A DNA stretch of 64,000 bases from the NCBI GenBank assembly GCA_038501785.1, contig JBAMJR010000084.1, positions 2,664,501-2,728,500 of the forward strand, in the 5' to 3' direction. Position 1 is the first letter of the stretch; the number at the start of each line of letters is the position of its first letter. Of this stretch, positions 12,359-31,992 are shown piece after piece. Origin of the DNA: Myoxocephalus aenaeus. Lineage: Eukaryota; Chordata; Actinopteri; Perciformes; Cottidae. A program made the translations under genes and the position numbers. The notes under the pieces are model-generated. The model ran no database searches. It was not told where the DNA came from and saw nothing but the letters and a program-made list of their open reading frames with translations.

Positions 12359-12959
12359 AAAACATGCAGACTGGAAACTTGGACAGCTGCTAAAACCAGC
12401 ATAATCTAAAATAATAATACTGAGACAAGAACAACATCCAGACTAAAACTGGGCTACAATACGGGTTCAGTTAAGGCGATAGGTGCCGTTTGCTCTGGTT
12501 ATATAACTCAAAAGGGGTGAAGTTCAGACACGAACATGCCTCTGGACAATGCCCTGGTTACTTAATAGCTTCATCTGGACTGGATTGACCTCCTTTAAGG
12601 AGGTTTGTGGCACAACACTTCACGCTGCTTTACGTTATTCGGTTCCTTTATACTGGGCTAGTTTAGCAAGTGACGTGAGTTTTAGCAAGCCCAACGATTA
12701 TAAACTCCCCACAGACACAAACAGCACTAAAATAACGTAACTTGTACATTTCTGCAGAGTCACGGCTCGCATGACACGCTATCTTTCGGGGTTTTGGCCA
12801 CTACCGTTTCCCCTGGTTCACCCTGAACGACCTCTCACCAAGCAGCACAACAACATTTGGTCTCCATGTACACACACACACAGACACACACACCTGCAGC
12901 GCCCTGGTCTGCTTCCACGTCTTCATTTGATCGGTCGCTTTATCCCTGTTGTCGGCCAT
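1202..12959 (-). CDS. cat: Catalase (13 coding exons, complete)
   Basis: Peroxisomal haem catalase, which dismutes hydrogen peroxide to water and oxygen. Thirteen exons with GT-AG borders join without a frame break: 12894-12959, 11717-11888, 9878-9988, 8395-8525, 8053-8157, 7751-7876, 7445-7636, 7064-7216, 6532-6670, 5789-5919, 4263-4370, 1937-2020, 1202-1267. They sum to 1584 nt, 527 aa plus stop, equal to the human length. Catalytic His75 lies in VVHAKGG, Asn148 in GNNTPIF, and the proximal haem ligand Tyr358 in LFSYPDTHRHRLG. The protein ends in SKM, a PTS1-type peroxisomal signal. The start is the ATG of MADNRDKATDQM, aligned to the vertebrate N-terminus. Identification is from recalled family sequence; joins are inferred from splice sites and frame, not from transcripts. 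Confidence 0.97.
1937..2020 (-). CDS. cat: cat exon 12
   Basis: 84 nt, 28 codons, VENLKAVHADYGNRVQTLLN to NAEAKK, matching the C-terminal catalase helices. Donor GTAAAC. Confidence 0.94.
2786..3570. mobile_element. Non-autonomous PIF/Harbinger-like element, 785 bp
   Basis: Terminal inverted repeats TGCCGTGTTCACACCGGACG at 2786 and its reverse complement ending at 3570, flanked on both sides by TTA, a 3-bp target duplication of the type left by PIF/Harbinger transposons. The interior is CpG-rich and contains a diverged duplication (about 3152-3249 and 3342-3438), each starting CTACGGAT and ending ACTAGTGGTTATTT. No intact transposase. It sits in the last-but-one cat intron. Superfamily assignment rests only on the 3-bp duplication. 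Confidence 0.8.
4027..4190. repeat. Compound CA/AT microsatellite
   Basis: (CA)n from about 4027 to 4061 followed by AT-rich tracts to about 4190, downstream of cat exon 11 in transcript sense. Confidence 0.9.
4263..4370 (-). CDS. cat: cat exon 11
   Basis: 108 nt, 36 codons, VRTFYTQVLNEEERQRLCQN to LFIQKRM. Donor GTGAGT. A CA/AT microsatellite complex lies 90-240 bp downstream in the transcript sense. Confidence 0.96.
5789..5919 (-). CDS. cat: cat exon 10
   Basis: 131 nt; GGAPNYYPNSFSAPATQP to YNSADDDNVTQ. Completes the split Gly codon from exon 9 and ends on a codon boundary. Confidence 0.95.
6281..6350. repeat. Interspersed fish repeat fragment
   Basis: ATGGTAAATG...ACTTGTACTTGCATAGCGC followed by TTTTCTAGTCTCCTGACCAG closely matches, from memory, a very common teleost repeat. 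Family name not assigned. Located in the cat intron between exons 9 and 10. Confidence 0.5.
6532..6670 (-). CDS. cat: cat exon 9
   Basis: 139 nt; starts GRLFSYPDTHRHRLG, which carries the haem-iron ligand tyrosine at residue 358; ends GPMCMFDNQ plus one base. Donor GTAAGT. Confidence 0.97.
7064..7216 (-). CDS. cat: cat exon 8
   Basis: 153 nt, 51 codons, VWSHKEYPLIPAGKLVLNRN to PGIEPSPDKMLQ. The core LNRNPVNYFAEVEQ is near-invariant in vertebrate catalases. Confidence 0.97.
7445..7636 (-). CDS. cat: cat exon 7
   Basis: 192 nt, 64 codons, TDQGIKNLSGEEADRLA to QVMTFEQAE...FDVTK. Frame-preserving splice sites (TTTTTAG acceptor, GTACCA donor). Confidence 0.96.
7751..7876 (-). CDS. cat: cat exon 6
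   Basis: 126 nt, 42 codons, beginning VSFLFSDRGLPDGFRHMNGY. The SDRG...H region belongs to the NADPH-binding part of small-subunit catalases. Confidence 0.96.
8053..8157 (-). CDS. cat: cat exon 5
   Basis: 105 nt, 35 codons, FPSFIHSQKRNPQTH to WDFWSLRPESLHQ. Both ends fall on codon boundaries. Confidence 0.96.
8395..8525 (-). CDS. cat: cat exon 4
   Basis: 131 nt; encodes ESGSADTVRDPRGFAVKF and GNNTPIFFIRD, with catalytic Asn148. Acceptor TTTCAG, donor GTGAGT. Only about 40 bp separate its acceptor from a hAT-like element. Confidence 0.96.
8563..8642. repeat. Perfect 36-bp inverted repeat with 8-nt spacer
   Basis: Arms 8563-8598 and 8607-8642 are exact reverse complements, starting TATTCCAGTGTTTCCCCC. 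They cover the left terminus of the hAT-like element and also the adjacent 5-bp target copy, so the palindrome extends beyond the transposon end. Confidence 0.93.
8568..9756. mobile_element. hAT-like non-autonomous element, 1189 bp
   Basis: Ends CAGTGTTTCCCC (8568) and GGGGAAACACTG (9756), flanked by TATTC at 8563-8567 and 9757-9761, a 5-bp direct duplication. CAGTG-type termini resemble hAT families; a 5-bp rather than 8-bp duplication fits some hAT subgroups but is tentative. The left end is part of a perfect inverted repeat (see 8563-8642). The interior contains a 19-bp tandem repeat and a CpG-rich part; no transposase is recognisable. Located in cat intron 3. Confidence 0.65.
9013..9076 (+). 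repeat. 19-bp tandem repeat, about 3.3 copies
   Basis: Unit AGCAGCTCTCTGAACCCAG is repeated without change, then truncates into AGCAGCTCTCCTGC. It lies inside the hAT-like insertion in cat intron 3. Confidence 0.9.
9878..9988 (-). CDS. cat: cat exon 3
   Basis: 111 nt; encodes AFGYFEVTHDITRYCKAK and on to AVRFSTV. Acceptor ATGCAG, donor GTAAGAA. Upstream and downstream introns each hold a DNA-transposon-like insertion. Confidence 0.95.
10212..10260. repeat. Imperfect 49-nt hairpin
   Basis: AATACTG pairs with CAGTATT, and CAGTACAAGAAC pairs with GTTCTTGTACTG around a 6-nt loop, with a small internal asymmetry. Too short to call a microRNA precursor; may be a MITE remnant. Confidence 0.6.
10460..11555. 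mobile_element. hAT-like non-autonomous element with AAATTTAAGAC termini, about 1.1 kb
   Basis: Left end CAGGGTACCCCCAGG followed by repeated AAATTTAAGACTTTTTAAGA; right end an inverted, eroded version (TAAATTTAAAACTTTTTC, then CCTG). TAAAA flanks both ends, a possible 5-bp target duplication. This terminus style is common in teleost hAT-type elements. The interior holds two adjacent perfect hairpins (11237-11290). No transposase ORF. Located in cat intron 2. Confidence 0.6.
11237..11290. repeat. Two adjacent perfect hairpins
   Basis: First hairpin: GCAGGTTTGCAT at 11237 pairs with ATGCAAACCTGC ending at 11266. Second: GCGAGCGCGCTA at 11265 pairs with TAGCGCGCTCGC ending at 11290 across a 2-nt loop. 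Inside the 10460-11555 element. Confidence 0.9.
11639..11689. repeat. Perfect 25-bp inverted repeat with 1-nt spacer
   Basis: Arm AACCAGATACAGCCAACACA plus CAGGT (11639-11663) is exactly complementary to 11665-11689. It lies in cat intron 2, starting about 28 bases after the exon 2 donor in transcript sense. Confidence 0.95.
11717..11888 (-). CDS. cat: cat exon 2
   Basis: 172 nt, residues 23-79 plus one base. Contains the catalase signature FDRERIPERVVHAKG with catalytic His75. Acceptor TCAACAG, donor GTGAGT. A perfect hairpin begins about 28 bases into the following intron. Confidence 0.96.
12279..12353. repeat. (TG)n microsatellite
   Basis: Uninterrupted TG tract of about 75 bp in cat intron 1. 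Confidence 0.97.
12894..12959 (-). CDS. cat: cat exon 1
   Basis: Encodes residues 1-22, starting MADNRDKATDQMKTWKQ; 66 nt, ends on a codon boundary. The 5' splice site (CTGCAG then GTGTGTGTGTC) lies inside an interrupted GT repeat and lacks the usual GTRAGT, so the exact cut is set by frame with exon 2. Confidence 0.93.
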
Positions 12960-13180
12960 CTCGACAGGTACACACGCCGTCCGTCGATATGCTGTAGAAA
13001 TTACCGTTTGACAAAATTCTTCCTCGACTTTGCTCGGTGTGGCTCCGCCCCCTCTCGCACCCCTCCTTTCTGATTGGCCACAAAGGCGGGTTCTGTGACG
13101 TGAAGTGATCTTTGCTGATTGGTTGTGTGAAGACCACATGGTTCTTGAACTCACAGAGGCGCGAGAAGGACGCCATATAT
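12960..13180 (-). promoter_or_regulatory. cat: cat 5' UTR and promoter with inverted CCAAT boxes
   Basis: Upstream of the cat ATG the DNA becomes GC-rich (GGCTCCGCCCCCTC at about 13043). Plus-strand CTGATTGGCCA near 13069 and GCTGATTGGTT near 13115 read as CCAAT boxes on the minus strand, about 110 and 160 bp before the ATG. No TATA box is seen at a sensible distance. CCAAT and GC boxes are typical of vertebrate catalase promoters; the functional assignment is inference. Confidence 0.55.
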
Positions 13181-13184
13181 ATGC

Positions 13185-13490
13185 TTAGTTTAGTTTATTT
13201 ACAGGATCCCCATAATCTTCCTGGGGTCCACAGAAAGGACAAAATATAATACATACAAAAACGTGCAAAACATAACATGAAACAAACAGTTAAAAATAGT
13301 ACAAACAGAATAAAAAATAAAAATAGTACAGTCAGATACCTAGTGCAGTCAAGGACTAGGATATATAATATGCGGTCCATCCATAATTTATACAAAGAAA
13401 AAAGACTGCTGACAGTCACTGTATTAAAAATAAATAAAAAATACACATTCCTGGCAATAAACGGTTTCTGATTCTGATTCTGATGGCGGA
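13185..13490 (+). mobile_element. Retroposon 3' fragment ending in TCTGAT repeats
   Basis: Begins TTTATTTACAGGATCCCCAT, a motif common in fish retroposons, and ends GGTTTCTGATTCTGATTCTG, a microsatellite 3' tail characteristic of non-LTR elements. No coding capacity. It separates the cat promoter from the syt12 3' region. Confidence 0.5.
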
Positions 13491-14024
13491 GGGGTATTCA
13501 GTTGGTTGCAATCTGCAACCACATGTATAGATCCCACCAAATCTTACACACCATACCTTGAAATTAAAATGTGTAATTAAATGTTTCTGGTACTCTTGAG
13601 CAAAAAGAACTCCCTAATAACTTAACATGGCTTCCCATTCAGTCAACACATTTTTTTTACAAGACCACATGCTCTTGAAAACATGGCATCATTTAACCCT
13701 TTATTGGGCACTCCAATGTTTTGTTATTATCTCTGAATCACTGTATAGTGTTATAAAACACTTTGGCAACATTAAAACAAAGTCCTAAGGTTTAAAAACA
13801 TACGAATACTCTCCCCCCATGGTGCTTTGCTGCTGCATATTCCCAAACATAGATATATATATATATATATATATATCTGTTTTATTCTTACTCTGTTTTC
13901 ACCATAGCTCACTTTAACAGTCCCCTTTTCACAAGATATAGAGTACAAAGAAGACCTACATCTCTCTACTGCCATGGTGTCCACTAGTTCAGGTCATTCC
14001 AACAAGATACACATGTAGTCAGAC

Positions 14025-16011
14025 TTTTACTGTTGAATTGCTTTTATTTCAAACAGCATTCACACAATACACTGTATTCTTGAGGCACATTCACATCAAG
14101 TGCTAAATAACTTCATGCATGGTCAAATGAAGGCTACAGCTTTTGTTGAATCAAATGCAAATGCTGATTGTAAATGAAAATATTGCTTCATTATTTGGCA
14201 CAGTAGGAAATATTGTCTATTGTATGACCACAGGTGTGTTTATTTTTGGATTGGTTTTCAAAGTGAAGTGAGGAATGCAATCAGAACATGACCAGAAATA
14301 TAATCTATGTTCTGCTTGATTGAAACAGAAATCACAACAGTGCACACGGCTGATGATGCTTCTAGATTTAGCAGTATTTCACATGGTAATTCACAATCAA
14401 CATACAACAAAATAGCACTATTGCACAATGTTGTAGAGAATATCTCAGACAGATAAAAAGCCACCTTGACATTCTGACTTTTGCGAGACCCATGTCACAA
14501 TATCTTCATTTTCATCACAATAACGTTTTGCAAAATTACCATTCAGGCTTCAAGCTGCAAAGTGGCTCCTTTTGGTTTTAACCAGGAACAGCGTCAGTGC
14601 TCACGAGAAGTTTGCAGGTATCTTAATGACAAAAGCTAAAAGGAGTGTGACAAGTGCCTGGTGACTATAACTATGAATCAGAATATCAAGGTGTTTCCTC
14701 TAAGACAAAATGAACCGTGAACCCATTTAAAGGGGTTAGTATACTTTACATCACAAGTTAAATTCCCAGAGGTGTTTTGATAATAATTAATTGACCAGCA
14801 GCGATATTGGTGTTAAATATAGTGTCGTGTAAATGAACTTGGAGACTGATGTAAAGTTGTAATATTATGAAAAACATGATTCACACTCAGAATTAAGAGG
14901 GGAAAAAAAAGGCAAAGAGAAGAATGTTCGAGTACACTATTTACACTGTTAAATAGGCTGATGCAATGTGTATTGCATTAATAATGTTAAAAATACAACA
15001 ATGTAATATGATATTTATATGCTGATTACATCTGATTTGGCCACCCTGTAACAACTGCTACAAATTACAATTATTTCACCTGGATAAGAGTACCTGGATT
15101 TTTTTTTCTTCTTTTTTTCAAAAGCACAAGAAATACTGAACATACCAAAACCTCTATTATTTGTCAGTCTCACTGTTAACAAATTACACAAGCAAATCCA
15201 ATAGCGCTAACTCAACTCAGCTCTAAAACCGCTAGGAAATCAATCAAGTAGGCGCAATCGATGACTGGTTTGAAAAGACAAATAAGTGTTTTCCTAAAAG
15301 AGAGGCGCTTCCACCCCTCCGTCCAGTCGGTCATTCTCTAGACAGCTATAACAGGCTACAACCAGAGTAGGCACCATGCAGAGAGGGGGTCACTCCTGCC
15401 TAGCCTGGGCTCCTTTTGTTAATTGAGATTAATAAAAGTCCAAACTGAAAAGATTTTGAGAGGGAGCAGGGGGAAAGCATCCACATATTGTTGTCTCCTC
15501 TGCTGCGGTTCTTGTTGAGAATGCTGATTCAGCCCGATTCTCCAGCCAAGGGGACACAACACGGTAAATGCGTATAGAGTGTGCACACCATTTGAAAACT
15601 CTGCAGCTTTCAGTGTGTACCTTGGGCAATTTGGAATATGCACTGCTCCATCCTAAATATCACCCTCACCCATAATGCAACAGAGCCAGACTGGAGCCCA
15701 ACACTAAAGACAGGATCGAAGCGTATAATTGATCCAGGGGTGAATAAAAACACCATGTTCAGAGTCAAACACCGGCTTTTCAGATCCTCCCTCCCACATG
15801 AAGATAAGGTGTTTACTCCAATATGTTATTCACCAGCAGAGTGACACAGTATCGTCCTGTGGGCCCCAAACTCTTATCTCCCTCAAACAGTGTAACAGAC
15901 TCGAGCATGGCACCAAATAAGGGTTAGGGTGAAGGGACCGGGAGTATAAGCGAGTGTTTTTTTTTTAACTTGAAACAGGTCGGGTTTGTACGACAGGGAC
16001 AGAGAGGAGAG
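14025..16011 (-). other. syt12: Probable syt12 3' UTR
   Basis: From the syt12 stop codon down to an AATAAA on the minus strand (14048-14043), followed by a plausible cleavage region. About 2 kb with no other gene recognised. Extent is inference from the poly(A) signal. Confidence 0.5.
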
Positions 16012-25270
<9,259 letters not shown>

Positions 25271-26695
25271 GGTGCTGCAGCCAGCCTGGAGGAGGAGAAG
25301 AAGAAACATCCAGAGTAAAGTCTGACAACCAGAGCTGCCGATCTTATAATGAACTACAGAATAGGATTCATTAAAAATGTAATTTTGCTTCATTATCCAG
25401 AATAATATTTGGATTGATTTTCATCTGTAATGTATTAAATACTCTGCAGAGGGAATTCATTATGTTTTTTTTGCGGAGTATAATTTAATAAGCGTTTCAT
25501 ACTTAGTACAAGCAATAACACTCGTCCTAATAATGTCTCGATCCTTTGGCTCCGACATGAATCAGAGTAAACATGGCTGAACGGTCTGCAGGTTTTTCAT
25601 ACTAAAGACTTAAGCACTCCTTCAAGTAGAGGAGGAACCCGTGGGTGTTGTACTCTGCTGAGGGGATTTGTTCGAATAGAAACCTGCAGACTGGCACATA
25701 GTTGGCCCTCCGTACTCTAATTACAGAAACGACAGTTTTCTTGCTGCGGTTTGGTTCGGCCTCGGCGAATAAAACTACTTCAGGTTAAGGTCGAGGAAAG
25801 ATTGCGGCTCTAGTAACGTATTTAGCACTGATTTTGCATTACACTTCTGTAATATTGAACAGTTTAAAAGCAGAACCAGAGATATTGTCTTTTTTAATTC
25901 AGTACAAACAATACAATGAATCGGAAAAACTAAAATAATAACACGGTACGTTGTGTTCCAGGCACTTTGTTTGTCAGAAATGTGTTGTTGTTCCACTCAA
26001 AATGCAAGGTCTGTGAAAGACGGAGCTGTGGATGTTGGGGCCCATCATAGTCTGGGGCCCTGGGGAAATTCAACAAGTAACCACCTGACTGCTGATTAGC
26101 TATTTTACATTCCCAGAGATGTCATGTATTGTACACAGGAAAGCCATACTATTAGTTTTCTAATGATCCTGCTTTGACAAACAGTACATGCCATCAGTTC
26201 CCCAGCCTGCTTCCAGTACAAGGCTTCTGAAGCATCCACACATTTGATTTGTTTCGTAAATTCAATTCAGTTTTCATGGTTCTTTCTTGAAAAATAAACA
26301 GCAGGGCCTTTTTTTTTTAACGAGACAACAGAGAACAATATTTTCCTGGCCCCTACTCTTACTCCGCAAACTGCAAAGTAAAAAAATAAAAGCACGACGG
26401 GCGATGGTGTGTGACTCATTTCTCCACCCCTCCCTCCCCTCCTGCTGCTGCTCCCCCGCTTGTTGGAATCTCCCCATATCTCAGTGACTCGGGGGAAATG
26501 GGAGCATTACACTAATGATATAGAAAAAGGCTGTTGGGGGGTGTGTGTGAAGGGGTCGACTCAATTCTGCTGAGCGGTTTGCAGACCACGGCCATGCGGG
26601 CCAATTAAAGCGGCTGACGCAGTGCAGGGCCCACTGACAGATGCTGATGTGCCATTAGCAAAGAGTGGGGAATCTCTAGCAGCAGAGTGTGAGCA

Positions 26696-26697
<2 letters not shown>

Positions 26698-26757
<60 letters not shown>
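26698..26757. repeat. (CA)n microsatellite
   Basis: Uninterrupted CA tract of about 60 bp. Confidence 0.96.
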
Positions 26758-26760
<3 letters not shown>

Positions 26761-26863
26761 CCCGGTATCAGCTCAGATCAGCTTGGCTCGGCTTAAAGTA
26801 ACATATGAGTGACAGCTCAAGAGAAGGAAGAAAAGGAGGAAGGATCAAGGATGGGAGGGGAAG

Positions 26864-26869
<6 letters not shown>

Positions 26870-26922
<53 letters not shown>
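26870..26922. repeat. (GA)n microsatellite
   Basis: GA tract within a wider purine-rich stretch that starts near 26815. Confidence 0.96.
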
Positions 26923-26923
<1 letters not shown>

Positions 26924-29583
26924 AAGACAATGCTTCAGACAGATTTAGTAACGAGGCAGCGTGGGCGCTGTGGCGCCTCGGCGGGCTCGAGGTGGCAGAA
27001 TACAAACAATGAAGTCGAACTTGCCTGAAATAGAAGAAATGCATTTTTTAAAACACTGCAAGTGAATGACAAATGAAGTCATTTGATAATGTATCTAAAA
27101 GGTGCAATGATTCCCTAATATAGTAGACATAGCCCCGCCCTGTCAAATGAACTCAAGCATCACTTCATCGACATCAGCCGCTTTGTTCCACGTTATGTTT
27201 ATTTAAATACATTTTCAAATTGATGACTTATGGCTCACAGAAGCAGGTATTGTTCACGGTTTCCAGCTTTAAGGGTGGAGTTTCCAGCAAGCTGCCTACG
27301 ACAGAGAAGAACACGATCTAGCTCGTGACCTTTGCTGCTCGTTATCCTCCCTCTCTTTCCTATTTCTGACACGCAGCCTCTAAGCAGACGAGTCTCAGGC
27401 AGTATGATGAGGAAGCAGGTACGAGGAGGCTGAAAGTGCAGCGGGTGTGAACATTAAAGGGAAAATGTGCAGATTTTCAACCTTATCTCTATCAGTCTGA
27501 TTTAGGGATGGAGTGTGAACGCTACCTGATGTTCTCTGCGTCTCTGTGAAAACCTGTTGCTCTTCCTGCATCCAGTGACGTGACAGTGGCGTCGTTGGAG
27601 GAAGCAGCTTTCCAGGTCACTATAGCGTGCACCGGGTATCTATTTCTTCGGTGGACTACATTAACTATCAGCACTGACTGGACATTCATAATGAGGTGAG
27701 GGAAAACAGTAATGTGGACCAGAATCTTTGCACAATACACCGCTGCTTTTTCACATCTGGAGCAAGAAGTGCAGCGGCCTCAACCTAAAGCGTTGGGTCT
27801 TATTTCCATGACATCATATTTGAGACTTTCCCTCCGGCTGACAGCTCATTAACACGCGGCAGTGGAGGGAAAGGTGAACCTTTGCATAAACGCTTTCCCA
27901 CTTACGAGTCATCTTCACGCCCACACGGTCTCGACTCTTTACCGTTGCTGCAGGGATTCTGTGTCTGATAGCATTGCTCATAGAGAGGAGGCCGCCTTCC
28001 TCCAGCGCACACAGGAAGACGCTGCGAGGGGGACGTTTTAATTACCGAGATATGCATGAAATGAATATCTCGTCACAGTGTCGGCGTGCAAAACAGGCTG
28101 CGATGAGCGTTAAGTGGCATGCGAGTAATGCAATGGAAAAGGAGACTGGGATATTTGTGAAATACAATTTTCCAGATCAGTAATGAGGCTGTCGAGGAAG
28201 AAAGAAAAGTCAGAGTTAACAGTGTTTCAATGTGACAGCAGTTTGGGTAGTGACATTAAATAACGAGTGGAGGTTTTGGTCAACAAGTGGGGCATTTCAT
28301 TGCATTTTCATGCATTATTTATTTAGATCTCTGTTGGTTGTTTTCATTGGCATCAAATTTCTGAGAACCATATTTATTAAAACATAGAATAATTAGTATC
28401 AACGAATTCTCATTTGAAAGTTAACATTTTCTCTCGACCCTATTGGTTTGTTTTTTTGTCAATGGACCTGTCTTTTAAACACTTTCCTGGCAATATTTTT
28501 GTCCGAAAGGACCATTTAAAAACAGGGTGTAAAAATGCCCCTGCGCCTATTATCAGACAAAAAACAACAACATATTATCTCCGGAACCACATCGTTGTTT
28601 AACTTCATTTAAATTGCTACAATACCGCAACCCTTGTGAGAAGATGCATCTGGTGTGAGACATAATTCAAGTAACCGTTAAATTTAAGTATTTACGTAAA
28701 CTCAATTGAACCGAACGACACAGTTTTTTGATTGAAACTCCTTTTAACACCCAAATGCTGCGTTCTACGATTCTTTAGGTCCTAATCTTTCCAAAAAGCT
28801 GTCTTATTAGTATGTGGGCTGTTGATAGGGCACCATAATACAGTTTGAAAAACCTGGTGACGCATTTTTGGGAAATCTTGCTCATATCGTGCTGGATGTT
28901 CATAGTTTTGATCAAAATATCTTTTAAAAGTGATTTTTTTGCAGATATACATTTTTTTCCCAAGACTTTGCTGAACAAATACATACAATAAACACAAGTA
29001 TTGTAATTAATTTGGGGTTCCTACGACGACTCAAACTAAAAAAAGAGTCTGGAACCAAAACGGGTTCCACCGTGCTTAAAGGGTTAAGTGTAGTGGCCGC
29101 AAGGAATTGTGGGACTGCCTTTTCTCCTCTCCTTTTTGTAACGGATGGTCCGGCGCTATGCTAAAGGAGATAAGGAAGGAAGCGTGGAAGCACCTTTTCT
29201 TGTTTTCTTGATTGACCGCAACCTCAACCCCACATTGCTTCCATTGATTGAGCCAGAGCTTTGTATGGCGATAAAAGGGCGATACAAATGCAGCCGCACA
29301 TCAACAGAGATAATGTTTCATTTAAAATATGGTTTCATTCTGTTATTCAGACACAGATTGAAACTGAACATGTGAAGCCTCTCTCCGTTCTCATTTTGTC
29401 CAGTAATCACATCATAGTTCTACGAGTGAGTACTTGTGTATTTCAGTCTTTGTTTCTTTGGTCTGGAGGAAACCCGACACTACAGTCAGCCTCCTCTGTG
29501 TCTCCAGTTGGACATTAAGCAGCTCAGACACGAGCAGCAAACCCAACGCACCTGTGCACAGAGCAGCAGATTATACTCCTGTG

Positions 29584-29585
<2 letters not shown>

Positions 29586-29623
<38 letters not shown>
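29586..29623. repeat. (TA)n microsatellite
   Basis: Alternating TA tract. Confidence 0.95.
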
Positions 29624-29625
<2 letters not shown>

Positions 29626-29745
29626 TGCTGTTTGCTGCTAACGGTCAGCAACAAAGAAAACAAGAAATTCCCTCCACTGGAGCCGCATGATAAACCAGGT
29701 CAGATCAATAGGAACAGACACACTGATTTATGTCTAACCCCGCCT

Positions 29746-29750
<5 letters not shown>

Positions 29751-29800
<50 letters not shown>

Positions 29801-29993
29801 CAATAAAGAGGAGAATCAAAAGGAAGGAGAGGTTAGATGAGGAGAGAAGTGAGACAAGAATGAGATAATTGGAAAAAACGATGATGGGAAGGAAATAAAG
29901 AAGAAATGAGTGTCAGTCTTAAAAAAGCAATAAGAAACAGAAAGCGGGTGGGAAAGAAAAGAAGAAGAAGAAGAAGAAGAAGAAGAAGAAGAA
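29751..29993. repeat. (CA)n and (GAA)n microsatellites
   Basis: CA tract at 29751-29797, purine-rich spacer, then a GAA triplet tract at 29961-29993. Confidence 0.93.
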
Positions 29994-30112
29994 GGAAAGG
30001 AAGGGATCACAGGACTGTTAGCTCGCTCTCCCAACAACTGATCAATCAATGTTGCTTTTAATCTCGCCCAATGACTCATAATTCAATTAACTGCCTCACT
30101 GCCGCAGATATA

Positions 30113-30118
<6 letters not shown>

Positions 30119-30176
<58 letters not shown>
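30119..30176. repeat. (CT)n microsatellite
   Basis: Uninterrupted CT tract of about 58 bp. Confidence 0.96.
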
Positions 30177-30177
<1 letters not shown>

Positions 30178-30333
30178 GCCAGCTATACTTTGACTTTCTG
30201 GTTTCGACAGCTCATTCGGTGCGTGGTAAAAGGTAACAGTAGCATTGCACCGGCTGGCGCCGGCTTTTAAATGTCAGCGGCGCAGCAGTTCAATCACTCA
30301 GCGTTAAAACCAGCAATTCTGAACTCAAACTTC

Positions 30334-30420
30334 TGATGGCGAGGCTCAGAGGTAGAGCGGGTCGTCCTTCAATCGGAGGATTGGCGGTTCGAGTCCCCAA
30401 CTCCTCCAGTGCATGCTACC
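30334..30420 (+). mobile_element. tRNA-derived SINE head
   Basis: GGCTCAGAGGTAGAGCGGGT resembles a tRNA A-box region and GGTTCGAGTCC (30386-30396) is a perfect internal promoter B box; the intervening GTCGTCCTTCAATCGGAGG is typical of a widespread teleost SINE. It does not fold as a complete tRNA (no matching acceptor stem), so a SINE fragment is preferred. The 3' limit is unclear. Confidence 0.65.
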
Positions 30421-31469
30421 AGCTCAGGGAGGTGTTTGGTGTTTAGCAGGTATAACGTGTACTGTGTTCAGCATGTTGGCCTTCTAACATTACTAAACAC
30501 AAAGTACAGGTGAGGTTTTGCCCAAAGGAGTGATTCATCCACCGGGGACCGTGAATGTCCGTACAAAATGTCTGACATTGCCGCCGCTAACCGCAGCACT
30601 AGCGTGGCGAACAATCAAAATGTTTCCTTGAGTTTAGGGGGATGTTTGAATCAGAAGATCAGAATTGACCACCAAAATATCTTTGATTTCCATTTTACAA
30701 TCAGTTCCAATCAACCTTTTAGCCACAACTATGGAACCAACAGAGATGCTTGACTCACAGTTGAACTGAAAATATACCCAACGGAGGAGGCGTCTTTCAG
30801 TGTTACCAGCAAGCGGAGAATTGCTCCGTCTACTTTGATTATTCAAAGTCGAGGGCTACTTAAACAACTCTCGCAACTGGAATTTGATCCGTCTCCAAAG
30901 AAATCTGACATTTAAATATTTTTCTCTCCTCCTTTGCAAGAGACAGTGCAGTTTGTGATGAGCTGCCGACTCCACTCTGAACCGCATTAAACGTCAGAAT
31001 GTTGAAAAGGCTTAAATATCCAGAGGGGACACACAATCAAACCAGACCAACTGAGACACAACGCGTGTTTGGCTGAATTAACCGCAGACTAATTACATCA
31101 AAATATACGTTTTAGCCTTATCGTATCCTGATAAATTGTCCAGAATCAGCTTGATCATGTTACGACCAGTCAGCAGGGTGATTAGAGGATCTGCTGAGTG
31201 TTTCCCTTTTATTGCCACACCTGTATGGACGTCTTCCACGCGACTGGTTTTTCATTATACCTTCTTATTAGATTAACAACCTGACAATTAGGCTCATTCA
31301 GGAGAGGGAAAGCGCTTAGTGCGACAAAGACGTCTGTTAGACCTGGAAAGGGTTCATTCACTCTCGGTAATGTGAAGGTGGGTGGAAGCTTAAATTTCTT
31401 CCAAAGTGGGCAAGAGCAGTGATTTGAAGCCAAGTCGCAGCTTTATTGATTAGCTATTAAGTTGCAGTC

Positions 31470-31503
31470 AGATCCAAAGGTATTTGGGCAGTAACACAGG
31501 TTT
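31470..31503. repeat. Short MITE-like fragment
   Basis: AGATCCAAAGGTATTTGGGC resembles a common fish repeat end, recalled only; very short. Confidence 0.3.
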
Positions 31504-31879
31504 GAATGCTTCCAGTCTTCATCCTAAAGTTAAATCTTACTTTGAAATGCACAACTCACAGATGGCACAGAAGGGATTTATATGAGCGAACAATGTCGGC
31601 GCCCCAGCTGGCTGGCGTTGCTGTTGGAACTGAAGTGATATTTCAAACTATTTCTAATGCCTGCCCACACAGATATCGCACCAATCAAGTTTCTGGAACA
31701 GACAATGTCACGTGGTAAAAAACCCACGTCCCCAGGACACAACTAATGGAGGCGTGCTACGAAAAAAAAAACACCAGGAATACATGCATTTTCATCCATA
31801 GAAGAGGAGCCACTAAAAAGCTGCAATGTGATTGGGAAAAATTTGAACAAGTTTGGGGAAATTGTGGGTATTTTCTGAG

Positions 31880-31992
31880 CGTTAGATGAGAGGATCGATG
31901 CCACGCTCTACTGTCTATACTGTAAATATGTAGCTGAGGCCAGCAGCCGGTTAGTTTACTGTAGCTTAGCATAAATAATGGAAACTATTTGG
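31880..31992. repeat. Common teleost interspersed repeat
   Basis: GCGTTAGATGAGAGGATCGA, GTAAATATGTAGCTGAGGCC and AGCAGCCGGTTAG with GTAGCTTAGCATAAATAATG match the order of an abundant percomorph repeat. Family name not assigned. Confidence 0.6.

Noticed and set aside
28430..29090. piggyBac-like element between TTAA sites
   Set aside because: The right side (reverse complement TTAACCCTTTAAGCACGG) looks suggestive, but the left TTAA side shows no matching inverted terminus.
30334..30420. tRNA gene
   Set aside because: Good B box but no complete cloverleaf or acceptor-stem pairing; the sequence fits a SINE head instead.
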